Assembly: GCA_016290135.1 (NCBI GenBank) | Contig: JAEESW010000004.1 | Coordinates: 1 to 64,000 of the forward strand | DNA from: a bacterium | GTDB taxonomy: Bacteria > UBP6 > UBA1177 | Direction: 5' to 3' | Length of the DNA stretch: 64,000 bases | Shown: one piece after another, positions 45,933 to 54,653 of the stretch | How the letters are laid out: each line of letters starts with the position of its first letter | Numbering within the stretch: position 1 is the stretch's first letter | Program-made: the position numbers and the translations under genes | Notes under the pieces: model-generated | The model's database searches: none | Told to the model about the DNA's origin: nothing | The model's input: the letters and a program-made list of their open reading frames with translations, nothing else

Positions 45933-48185
45933 ATGATAAAGTTCATAAAAAACAAAATCGGTAATGATTTAAATACCTTTTCCGATGTCAGAAGCGGTTC
46001 TCTCAACAGTCTCGACAAGTTTCTGATCATTCTCACGGTCGTTCTGTGCGCTCTGCTCTATATACCGATGCTCGGCAACTTTTTCATGATAGATCCGTGG
46101 GAAAACCACTATTCGCATGTTGCCTGGGAAACGCTTGAAAACAACTCTTTCGCAAAACTCTGGTTCCAGCATTCAAACAAATTCTGGTCAAAACCTCCGC
46201 TTCTTTTCTGGATGCTGATGCCTTTTTACAAATTCAATATTTCAGAATTTTCAGGAAGGCTGCCGATCGTCCTGTTCTCGATACTCACTTTAGTCGGTTT
46301 CTATATCCTTCTGACGCGCCTTATCTCGCGAAGATCGGCAATAATCTCAACATTTGTGCTTATGCTTTCTCCTCAGTATTTCATGCTTTCGCGCCAGATC
46401 ATGGTAGATCTTCCGTTTGTCGCACTCAACACTGTCGCGATACTCTGCATGGCGGTTTATTACTTCGGAAGTATTGATAAAGACGAAAAAATATTCAGAA
46501 AGATTCCGCGCGGCGACTTTTATCTTTACCTTTTTTACTTTTTTGAAGGCTGGGCTTTCCTTGCAAAAGGGCTCCTTTCTATACTTATTCCCGGCATCAC
46601 ACTTTTTATTTTCATGGTATTTTCGCGCAATTTCCGCTGGTTTTTTGCGTGGGAACACCTCAAAAAGCATCTTATCGGCATGGTCATCTATCTCGCTGTC
46701 GTAATGCCGTGGTTCGGTTATATGTGGATAAGCGAAGGAAAAAGTTTCTTCGACACTTTCATTATCTACCACCATTTCAAAAGAACTACCGGTGAGATCC
46801 ACAAACCGAATGATCTCTATACGCTTTATGTAAGGATCTTAGGCTATGCGATGTTTCCGTGGAGTGCTTTTCTTCCGGCCGCTCTTTACAATTTTCTTAC
46901 AAAAAAAGAGGAAAATACTGAAAAGATCAAAAAACTTTTCTTTTTCAGCTCGTTCATAGGGCCTTTCCTTTTCTTCTCTTTCTCATCAACTAAATTTTAT
47001 CACTATATTGCTCCGGTAGTTCCTTTTCTCGCAATATTTTTAGGTATTTACATTGATAAATTGTGGAGCGTGCGCTGGACTCTCGCAGCAAAAGCTGAAG
47101 CGATCATCTCAATATTTTTAGTTGCAGCGATAGGCCGCGACATTGGTGACAAACATACTCTTTTCCTTCACCTCGTAACATTCTACAACACGAGAAAAGT
47201 TCCCGTTCCGGCTTCATGGGAACCTACTATAATTTCTGTTTTCGCTGTTTTCTGCTTCATCATTTTCCTAATGATTTTAAACAGGAATGCACAGAAAAAA
47301 GGTTTTTTCCTTCTTTTCGCGCTTAGCGCCGGATTCATGACATACTACTTTGCCGAGCCGCTTCCCGAGATCTCGAAATACTACTCTCTGAAGCCTCATG
47401 TCGATGCTTATCTCAAAGACAGTCCTGAAAGAGCTCCGATAGCCGATTACTACAAATGGTTAAGAAAATCGGCAGGTTTCTGGCTTAAAAATGAAATAAC
47501 CTTTCTGCAGACGGACAAAGAAAAGAACGTTATACGGTTTTTTGACAAACCCGGCGTCCAGTACGTTATACTCCGCGACAACGACAAAAAACGCTTTGAA
47601 TCGTTGATGAAAAGGATAAACAAGAGAACTCTGACTGTCTACAGCGGCGCAAAAAACACCCTTATGAAAGTTTATGGAAAAGGTCAGGAGCGCGATATAT
47701 CAAGATCAAATGCCTATATTGTAAAGGAACTTCCTGAAAATCTGATAAAAACGAACATAATTTTTGACAATGTCATAAAACTCGAAGGTTTTGTAATAAA
47801 AAGTGCCAACATAACAAAGCGTGACGGAAAATACTTTGCAAAAGAAGGCTCAAATATAGATGTGGAGCTCTATTTCAGATCCATAGCTGACAAAATAAAC
47901 AAGGATTACGATGTTTTCCTGCACAACGAAGGCAACAATAAGGACAAAAGGACTAAAAGCGACGGAAATATGGCGAACGGCACTTATCCGACAGATTTCT
48001 GGAAAAAGGGAGAAATAGTCCGCCATCCGCTGAAGATAAAAATACCTGAAGGTTCCAAGAATAACTATTATACGGCTTACACAGGGCTCTATCAGGAAGA
48101 ATACAGAGCAAATGTCTCAAACAAGGAAGAAGTTGAGGAAAGTGACAACAGAGCTGAACTTTTAAAGATCTATCTCGACAGATAA
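45933..48185 (+). CDS. ArnT/PMT-type glycosyltransferase (GT39/GT83-like)
   Basis: 750 residues. Around 11-12 transmembrane helices to about 460, with MIDPWENHYSHVAWETLENN (52-71) carrying the Asp-Glu catalytic pair region of PMT_2 enzymes and SKPPLLFWMLMPFYKF after it. A C-terminal soluble beta-rich domain (about 575-750) contains LEGFVIKSANITKRDGKYF and GNIDVELYF-like strands. Transfers sugars from polyprenyl phosphate to lipid A or proteins in this family. The 3' end overlaps recF (opposite strand) by 16 bases. Confidence 0.85.
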   Translation: MIKFIKNKIGNDLNTFSDVRSGSLNSLDKFLIILTVVLCALLYIPMLGNFFMIDPWENHYSHVAWETLENNSFAKLWFQHSNKFWSKPPLLFWMLMPFYKFNISEFSGRLPIVLFSILTLVGFYILLTRLISRRSAIISTFVLMLSPQYFMLSRQIMVDLPFVALNTVAILCMAVYYFGSIDKDEKIFRKIPRGDFYLYLFYFFEGWAFLAKGLLSILIPGITLFIFMVFSRNFRWFFAWEHLKKHLIGMVIYLAVVMPWFGYMWISEGKSFFDTFIIYHHFKRTTGEIHKPNDLYTLYVRILGYAMFPWSAFLPAALYNFLTKKEENTEKIKKLFFFSSFIGPFLFFSFSSTKFYHYIAPVVPFLAIFLGIYIDKLWSVRWTLAAKAEAIISIFLVAAIGRDIGDKHTLFLHLVTFYNTRKVPVPASWEPTIISVFAVFCFIIFLMILNRNAQKKGFFLLFALSAGFMTYYFAEPLPEISKYYSLKPHVDAYLKDSPERAPIADYYKWLRKSAGFWLKNEITFLQTDKEKNVIRFFDKPGVQYVILRDNDKKRFESLMKRINKRTLTVYSGAKNTLMKVYGKGQERDISRSNAYIVKELPENLIKTNIIFDNVIKLEGFVIKSANITKRDGKYFAKEGSNIDVELYFRSIADKINKDYDVFLHNEGNNKDKRTKSDGNMANGTYPTDFWKKGEIVRHPLKIKIPEGSKNNYYTAYTGLYQEEYRANVSNKEEVEESDNRAELLKIYLDR

Positions 48186-49198
48186 AAAACTTCTATATCA
48201 TTAAAATTATTAGTATTTTCTATAGAACTTGTCATCAGTATCTGGTTTTTCAAAGCCTCTGTCTCCTTAAAAAGAGTCTTTTTGGTATCATCGTCAACAA
48301 AGACAAAAATATCATCTATAAGAAATATAGGAAACTCATTTTTCTCGGCGTAAATGCTGAGTTCGGCAAGTTTTATGAGAAATGAAGTTATATAGGTTTC
48401 TCCCATTGAGATGTTGTTTTTAGCATTTCCTATTTCAGTGGTGATATTTATGTTGTCGAGATGCGGACCGTATATGGAAAAACCTTTTTCAAGCTCTTTT
48501 TCAAGCCTGCTTTCAAGTTTTTCAGCACAGTTTTCATCTGTGTTGTAAGTGAAGAAAACTTTCATTCCTGAGAAGAGTTTTTCCAATAAAATAGAGACTT
48601 TTTTATTGATTGTTTCACATGAAACATTCCTCTTTTTCCTTATTCTGTCTATCAGCGGAGCTGCCGCAGCATTAAGATATTTCACTACTTCGGCATTCTT
48701 ATCTTTAAGGGCAGCGTTCTTGTTTCTTATGAATCTTATATATTCGCTCATATCGTCAAAGTAGCTTTTATCTTCTGTAAAACATATTTTATCTATGAAA
48801 TCCCTGCGGAATTTCGGACTTCCGGTCACTATGAACATGTCGTCAGGAGAATGGACTACAGGATATGCTATACTCATAAGATCCTTTCTTGAAGAAACAT
48901 TGCCGTCGATGATTATCTTTTTATTTCCCTTTCTGTCATAAGCTACAGATACTTTTCTGTCGTAACCTTCAAAATCGTCAAAATCTGATTCAATGTAAAA
49001 ATTCTGACTTTCTTTTGATATACATTCCTTTATGTCGAAAGTTTTAAAGGATCGTCCGCTCGAAACGACAAAACAAGCTTCAAGGATGGAAGTTTTTCCA
49101 GAACCTGTTTTACCTTTTATGAGAAGTTTTTGTGGTAGATCCAGAGAAAAATCAGAGAGTGATCTGAAATTTGATATGAAAACTGAATTTATCTTCAT
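48170..49198 (-). CDS. recF: DNA replication and repair protein RecF
   Basis: 342 residues. SMC-like ATPase: Walker A IKGKTGSGKTS (28-38), signature region MGETYITSFLIKLAEL and Walker B FPIFLIDDIFVFVDD. RecF loads RecA at gaps with RecO and RecR. It begins four bases after dnaN, the classical order dnaA-dnaN-recF. A parS-like word at 48611-48626 codes VSCET. Confidence 0.92.
   Translation of the reverse strand: MKINSVFISNFRSLSDFSLDLPQKLLIKGKTGSGKTSILEACFVVSSGRSFKTFDIKECISKESQNFYIESDFDDFEGYDRKVSVAYDRKGNKKIIIDGNVSSRKDLMSIAYPVVHSPDDMFIVTGSPKFRRDFIDKICFTEDKSYFDDMSEYIRFIRNKNAALKDKNAEVVKYLNAAAAPLIDRIRKKRNVSCETINKKVSILLEKLFSGMKVFFTYNTDENCAEKLESRLEKELEKGFSIYGPHLDNINITTEIGNAKNNISMGETYITSFLIKLAELSIYAEKNEFPIFLIDDIFVFVDDDTKKTLFKETEALKNQILMTSSIENTNNFNDIEVFYLSR
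48611..48626. promoter_or_regulatory. parS-like site (15/16)
   Basis: TGTTTCACATGAAACA; single change in the centre of the ParB consensus. In recF. Confidence 0.6.
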
Positions 49199-49202
49199 AA
49201 AA

Positions 49203-50351
49203 TCAGATTCTGAGAGGCATTATCATGTGAACATAAAGATAATCGTCATTTTCTTCTTTTATAGTCATAGCTTTGTTTGCAGCTTCCTCAACTATGATAT
49301 TCACATTGTTGTCATCTATTATACTTATAACTTCAATGAAGTATTTTGCATTGACTGCAACACCTCTTTCTGTAGAAAATCCTTTTTCAATGATTATCTC
49401 GTCTGAAGAATTTCCGCCTGAATTTGAATTTGCCGTCATTTTAAGGACATTCTCATTGAAAACATACTTTGAGGGCCATATTTTTTCTTCGGAATTAAGA
49501 ACTATTACTCTTTTGATGGCTTCAATGAGCTCTTTTCTGTTTACAACTGCAAATTCCTTGTTGTTGAGAGTTTCATAGGTCCCTATTATAGGACGGTGCT
49601 TCGGAAATTCATTTTTGAAGAGTCTGGAAATAAATATAACATCATCTTTCTTTATAAAAATCTTTTCGTCATCTATAGCTACAAAAGCATCTTCAGTATC
49701 AGCAAAAATCTTAGCTATTTCAGTAAAATTCTTTCCTGGAATAACTATTCCCGTATCAAACTCAGTTATGTCAAGATCAAGATTTTTAAGCATAAGAACA
49801 GAAAGTCTGTGAATATCTGTCGTGACCATGTCAACAGTCTCTGTTCCGTCGTCGTTCTTTACTTTTATGATAAGAACGCCTGAATAAGCCTTGCTTATAT
49901 AGTTGTCGCTCATAGAAAACTGAACTTTTTTATAGAAAGATATAAGTTTGTTTATCTTAACAGGCTTATATTCTTTTGAAGTGTCCGAAACAGCCGGAAA
50001 ATCAGCTGAATCGAAGCAGGGAACTTTGTATTCCGACTTGTCAGCCTTAATATCGAGGACGTTTGAGGATTCATCATAATTAAAAACTATAACTTCTGCT
50101 CTTGAAAGACGGCATATATCGTGAATCGATCTTGCCGGAACGGCTATCTTTCCTTCAGGAACAGCATCTTCAAGATGAACTTTTGCTATGACAGTGGTCT
50201 CAAGATTGGTGGCATTGAGAGTGCACTCTTTTTCACTGAAATTAAAAAGAATACTCGTAAGGATCACCATCGGGTGTTTTTTCTCGATCGAAGAACTGCA
50301 GTAGTCGAGAGCCTTGAGAAGCTCGTCCTTTTTGAAGGTTAATTTAATCAT
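49203..50351 (-). CDS. dnaN: DNA polymerase III beta subunit (sliding clamp)
   Basis: 382 residues. Start MIKLTFKKDELLKALDYCSSSIEKK and the C-terminal YLYVHMIMPLRI (conserved MPLR-like ending) identify the clamp. Rings DNA to give polymerase processivity. Strongly AT-rich codon use compared with flanking genes. Separated from dnaA by the candidate origin. Confidence 0.95.
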   Translation of the reverse strand: MIKLTFKKDELLKALDYCSSSIEKKHPMVILTSILFNFSEKECTLNATNLETTVIAKVHLEDAVPEGKIAVPARSIHDICRLSRAEVIVFNYDESSNVLDIKADKSEYKVPCFDSADFPAVSDTSKEYKPVKINKLISFYKKVQFSMSDNYISKAYSGVLIIKVKNDDGTETVDMVTTDIHRLSVLMLKNLDLDITEFDTGIVIPGKNFTEIAKIFADTEDAFVAIDDEKIFIKKDDVIFISRLFKNEFPKHRPIIGTYETLNNKEFAVVNRKELIEAIKRVIVLNSEEKIWPSKYVFNENVLKMTANSNSGGNSSDEIIIEKGFSTERGVAVNAKYFIEVISIIDDNNVNIIVEEAANKAMTIKEENDDYLYVHMIMPLRI

Positions 50352-50525
50352 AATTTTCTCCTTAAATTAAAAAACAATTATTATCAACCCTGTTATAATG
50401 TTTAATGTTCTGAAATAGTCAATAAAAACATGACTGTTACGCTGTTTTTCAGTGTTGAAAGAAATGTTTGTTTTTTGTTGTTTTTTCATAGTTCTAAGTT
50501 TTCAACAGCAAATTTTCAACATTTG
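50352..50525. other. Candidate oriC segment (dnaA-dnaN spacer)
   Basis: 174-base AT-rich spacer. Variant DnaA boxes: TTTTCAACA at 50499-50507 and 50513-50521, TGTTGAAAG (reverse strand CTTTCAACA) at 50453-50461, and TTATCAACC at 50381-50389. None is the perfect TTATCCACA. The dnaN promoter also lies here (TTGACT with CATTAT at 16 bases on the minus strand). Confidence 0.5.
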
Positions 50526-51851
50526 TTATAAATTTTTGTTTGAAGCCTCTATGTCGCGGCTTATTTTGTTTATAAGTTTAGCTACTTGCTCATCGTCGAG
50601 TATCATTTTTTCTATGTTGGAGATGGATGTTATAACAGTTGAATGATCTCTTCCTCCGAATTTTTCACCTATTTCTTTATAGGTCTTTGAAGTGTATTTT
50701 CTCGACAGATATATTGCTATCTGTCTTGACAGCGATATTCCTTTTGTCCTCTTTGTCGAGACTATGTCAGAGGGTTTGACTTTTGTAGCTGCGGAAACAG
50801 TTTTTATAATACTGTCTATGTCGGCAGGTTTCTTTTTTATGATGTCTTTAAGAATCTTCTCTGCAAATTTAAGGTCTATAATAGAGTTTCCTATGAATTC
50901 TTTTGATATTTTGAGAGTTTTAAGTGCTCCTTCTATCTCTCTGACATTGTTTTTAAGGTTCATTGCTATGAAATCAACTACCTGTTCGTCTATTTTTACA
51001 TCGAAAAGTTCAGATTTTTTCTTAACTATAGCAACTCTAGTTTCGTATTCAGGAGGCGTTATATCAAGAATGACACCCATACCAAAACGTGATCTCAGCC
51101 TGTCGTCTATATCGTTTATTTCATTGACATGCTTATCGGAAGTTATGACTATCTGCTTCTTTTTGTCGTAAAACTGGTTGAATATATAGAATATTTCGTT
51201 CTGAGTTCCTGTTTTTCCTGATAAAAACTGAACATCATCGACAAGAAGTACATCATTTTTTATAATATTTTCCTTAAATTCATTGGTGCTTTTGTTTTCT
51301 ATAGCTTTTACATAGTCGTTAGTAAATTCCATGGCTGTCGTGTAGTAGACCTTTTTATGCTTGTTCTGGATGATGTAGTTTTCTATAGCATGGATTATGT
51401 GAGTTTTTCCGAGTCCTGAATCACCGAATATGAAAAAAGGATTATAGCCTGTTCCGGGATTTTTGGCTATAGCTTGTGCAGCATGATATACTGTTGCGTT
51501 GGAAGGGCCTGATATGAAGTTGTCGAAGGTGTAGCTTTCATAGTTTTCGTTTTGTTCTAATAACTTATTGTTTTTGTTAGTATTTTTATTGTTTTCAAAG
51601 TTAAATTCAAGTTGGATGTCTTCATCTTTTGCAACTATGAAACAAACTTCAGTATTCTCATCAAAAAGTGCTTTGGCTATATTGTTTATTTTTTCCAAGT
51701 ATTTGTTTTTATTAAGAAAATCATAGGCATATTTGCTTTGACACTTTACAGTTATCTTTTCTCGTGTTTCTTCAACAGGAGAAAGGGAATTTTTAAAGTT
51801 TTTTATTGATTTGTCTGTCTTTTCAAACTCTTTTATTATCGTATTCCACAT
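50526..51851 (-). CDS. dnaA: Chromosomal replication initiator DnaA
   Basis: 441 residues. AAA+ domain with FGDSGLGKTHIIHAIE (about 143-158) and DDVQFLSGKTGTQNEIF, and the C-terminal helix-turn-helix with GGRDHSTVI. Melts the origin by binding DnaA boxes. Domain II is Asn/Lys-rich and short. Confidence 0.97.
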   Translation of the reverse strand: MWNTIIKEFEKTDKSIKNFKNSLSPVEETREKITVKCQSKYAYDFLNKNKYLEKINNIAKALFDENTEVCFIVAKDEDIQLEFNFENNKNTNKNNKLLEQNENYESYTFDNFISGPSNATVYHAAQAIAKNPGTGYNPFFIFGDSGLGKTHIIHAIENYIIQNKHKKVYYTTAMEFTNDYVKAIENKSTNEFKENIIKNDVLLVDDVQFLSGKTGTQNEIFYIFNQFYDKKKQIVITSDKHVNEINDIDDRLRSRFGMGVILDITPPEYETRVAIVKKKSELFDVKIDEQVVDFIAMNLKNNVREIEGALKTLKISKEFIGNSIIDLKFAEKILKDIIKKKPADIDSIIKTVSAATKVKPSDIVSTKRTKGISLSRQIAIYLSRKYTSKTYKEIGEKFGGRDHSTVITSISNIEKMILDDEQVAKLINKISRDIEASNKNL

Positions 51852-51883
51852 TAAGGCCTCTAAGTCTTACAAAAGTTCCCAAT

Positions 51884-51911
51884 ATTTTGCCAAACATTCG
51901 CTACTTTTCAA
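51884..51911 (-). promoter_or_regulatory. Promoter of dnaA
   Basis: Minus strand TTGAAA (51911-51906), 16 bases, CAAAAT (51889-51884), ATTGGG. Start codon 33 bases downstream of the -10. Confidence 0.55.
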
Positions 51912-51932
51912 GAAAAAAAAATTTTTTCTGAT

Positions 51933-52628
51933 TCATCCTTTAATATAGAGGTTTTCCCTGACAGCTTTGCCGGGAAAGTCCGATATTATCCCACTCGTAA
52001 AGTCGTTTTTCAAAGTTTTCCTCATCCCGTCTGAGGTGTCTACACCCCAATATATTGCCTTGATACTGAAAGGAATCGAAGGAATGAGTTCGTTTACTGT
52101 GAAATCAAAATTTTTGAAGTCCGGGAGGATGAAGTCGGGCCTGAGATCAATGACTCTTTCCCTCAAATTGTCTTTTGTTGAGTCATCAAACAGCAACCCT
52201 TTTTTTAACTGCTTAAAATTATTGTTTATTTTTGTTATAACACTGTCATGGAATGAAGTTATTATAAAATCATCGGGACTGAAGACGGAAAGGGTCTTTA
52301 CAGCAGTTTCTTCTGTCGTTTCAGGCTCTTTTATCTCGATATCGAGCTTTATTTTTCCTCTGCATAATTCAAGGACATCTTCCAAAAGCGGGACTTTATA
52401 GCCCTTGCTCCTTGAAAGAGCGGTTATTTCGTCATAATCCATGTCTTTGAGGATATTTCCGTCAATATCGGGATTGTGATGGACTATCAGCTTTTTATCC
52501 TTTGAATATCTTATATCGAACTCTATGAAGTCGGCTCCGTCCAGTATAGCGGACGAAAAACTTTCAATGGTGTTTTCATGGGCTTTTTCAGGACTTCCGC
52601 GGTGTCCTCCTATAAGTTTTTCCGACAT
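51933..52628 (-). CDS. Glycerophosphodiester phosphodiesterase
   Basis: 231 residues. GHRGSPEKAHENTIESF (8-24) and the HHNPDID (58-64) region, with FDIRYSKD, are the GDPD active-site motifs. Cytosolic: no signal peptide. Splits glycerophosphodiesters to glycerol-3-phosphate. AAGGAG before ATG 52628; a longer frame to 52676 has no ribosome site. Confidence 0.92.
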   Translation of the reverse strand: MSEKLIGGHRGSPEKAHENTIESFSSAILDGADFIEFDIRYSKDKKLIVHHNPDIDGNILKDMDYDEITALSRSKGYKVPLLEDVLELCRGKIKLDIEIKEPETTEETAVKTLSVFSPDDFIITSFHDSVITKINNNFKQLKKGLLFDDSTKDNLRERVIDLRPDFILPDFKNFDFTVNELIPSIPFSIKAIYWGVDTSDGMRKTLKNDFTSGIISDFPGKAVRENLYIKG

Positions 52629-52706
52629 AGCATACTCCTTTTTAAAACTATAAACGCTGCTGATTTTATGCTCCATGGAAAAATAAGCACTATTTTTTCA
52701 GTTATA

Positions 52707-52734
52707 TTGAATAAATATCAGAAAATTATATAAT
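52707..52734 (+). promoter_or_regulatory. Promoter of the HEAT-HD-GYP-RlmI operon
   Basis: TTGAAT (52707-52712), 16 bases, TATAAT (52729-52734), ATTCGG and T-run. Confidence 0.75.
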
Positions 52735-52758
52735 ATTCGGACTTTTTAGGAGGGAGAA

Positions 52759-54651
52759 ATGCTGTATATCGGAAAAAAACTCGAACTTGTCGAATATTTC
52801 AGGTCTGTTCCGCTCGAGCAGAAAGCGCAGCTTTACAGAGGGATACGTTCCATAATGGCAATGCTCGTCAAAGTGTCGAAAATGACAGAAATCTATTCTG
52901 TGCGTGACAAGATATTTTCAGAATTTACCGAAACGATGAAGCAGAATATGGACGTTATCCATAATCTTCTCCCTTTTGCCACTCTTTCCACGAAAAAGGT
53001 AGGTTTTTATTATCAGGAACGGAAAATCAAGCTTTTTGACGAAGGTGAGAGAAAGTTCAGAAATATATTCCTGACCAACGAGATCAGGGAATTGTATTTC
53101 GTAAAGGGCATCACACCTCAGGAGATAGTCGACTTTTTCGCGGTCATCCAGGAGACTTTGAACTACACTCTGCTCGACTACGATTTCAACACCAGACTTT
53201 GGGATTACGGCATAACTCATATCGGGACTATTTCCGATCCCGACATGGGCGATCCGGAACCGTGGGAGGAGAGCTGGTTCAAAAGCGATGTCGCAACAGT
53301 CACGCCTGAACAGCTTTTCTCGATGAAGCCGCAGAACGTCAACGAACTTTCTGACATAGCCAACGAGTTCAACATGCTTCCTGTCGTTGACATGGAAAAG
53401 TTCAGCAAATGGGCGGAAAACTGCGGAAAGGATGCCGTTGTCGGAAAATATCTTGAAAAAGCGGTGAGATCTGTCCTCATGAACCCTGACAGCGACTCCA
53501 ACAAGAATATTGTAGGAAAAATTTGCGAATATGCTGTCAAAAACATTCAGAACGGGGATTTCATTTCAGGTTATATCTATATCGACAGTCTGATCGTGCT
53601 GGAAAAAAACATAGTTGACAAAGGCGGTGTGATATACCAAAAAATCAGCGAAGTCCTCGGCAGGATAAGATCGGAGGATTTTCTCAATACTGTTTTTGAA
53701 GTCGCGTTCGGAATATCGGATCCGATGCAGATCGAAAGTTTCAGCAAACTTCTCAATGTCATCAGCGAAGAGCAGTTTGAAACGGCTTTCACTAAACTCT
53801 GCGAACTTGATAACAAAGCGGTGCGTCTCGCGTGTCTCGAAGGGCTTGCCAAAAACCTGAAGGATAAGGAAGTGGTCCAGAGATTCATCGAAAATCCGGA
53901 CTGGCATGTCGTAAGGAATTTCCTCTATATCCTGCGCTTTGCCTACAATCCGGAGTTCCTGCCGCAGGTCCGCGAAGTCATGAACCATCAGGTAAAGCAG
54001 ATAAGGATCGAAGCAGCACACGTTCTCAGTATTTACGATGCCGACGAGAACCTCGAATACTGGGAGCGCGCGGTTTTCTGTCCTGACGAGGAAGTGCGGA
54101 TCCTTGCTGTTGAGAACCTTGTGAAAGTCAAAGATATGAAGGTCAAAAGCATTTTCAACGAGATATTCAAACCGGCGAACCGGTCGAAATTCAACCTTAC
54201 AGACTACGAACGCTACATGGACCGCATCCTTGCTTCAGGGAGAAATGAATTTTTTGACCTGCCGGGTTCGATGATATTTTCGGAAAACAGGGAATTGAGG
54301 ATCATCGCGTTGAAATCATTGAACAAGATCAGCAATCCTTCAATGGTCCTCATGCAGTTGAAAAGAAGGATAAAAAGTCCCGAATTTCTGTCGCTTGATA
54401 AAGAAGAGATAGAACTTATCCTCGGTCTGATGAAGGGTGAACTGATAACGCCGATGCTTGAAAATCTCGAGTATCTTTTTACGCTTCACGGGAACTTATT
54501 TAATAAAAACAAATACTTGCCGTTAAAACAGCAGGTCTTTGGATTTGTCATGCAGAGAGCTGCCAAAAATATGGCTATGCGCAACTGGATCGAAAAGGGG
54601 AAACAGACGGGTGACAACGAAACACGTTCCGTTTTTGAGGGAAGGAGTTAG
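52759..54651 (+). CDS. HEAT-repeat protein
   Basis: 630 residues. Residues 1-170 form a conserved N-terminal module (FFAVIQETLNYTLLDYDFN; YQERKIKLF; NEIRELYFVKGITPQEIVDFF) known from delta-type bacteria. The rest is alpha-helical HEAT/armadillo repeat (LACLEGLAKNL, IRIEAAHVLSIYD, VRILAVENLVKV). No catalytic site. Possibly a scaffold. GGAGGG ribosome site. The next gene starts two bases after its stop and its N-terminus resembles this module, so the two proteins may bind each other. Confidence 0.8.
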   Translation: MLYIGKKLELVEYFRSVPLEQKAQLYRGIRSIMAMLVKVSKMTEIYSVRDKIFSEFTETMKQNMDVIHNLLPFATLSTKKVGFYYQERKIKLFDEGERKFRNIFLTNEIRELYFVKGITPQEIVDFFAVIQETLNYTLLDYDFNTRLWDYGITHIGTISDPDMGDPEPWEESWFKSDVATVTPEQLFSMKPQNVNELSDIANEFNMLPVVDMEKFSKWAENCGKDAVVGKYLEKAVRSVLMNPDSDSNKNIVGKICEYAVKNIQNGDFISGYIYIDSLIVLEKNIVDKGGVIYQKISEVLGRIRSEDFLNTVFEVAFGISDPMQIESFSKLLNVISEEQFETAFTKLCELDNKAVRLACLEGLAKNLKDKEVVQRFIENPDWHVVRNFLYILRFAYNPEFLPQVREVMNHQVKQIRIEAAHVLSIYDADENLEYWERAVFCPDEEVRILAVENLVKVKDMKVKSIFNEIFKPANRSKFNLTDYERYMDRILASGRNEFFDLPGSMIFSENRELRIIALKSLNKISNPSMVLMQLKRRIKSPEFLSLDKEEIELILGLMKGELITPMLENLEYLFTLHGNLFNKNKYLPLKQQVFGFVMQRAAKNMAMRNWIEKGKQTGDNETRSVFEGRS

Positions 54652-54653
54652 TC

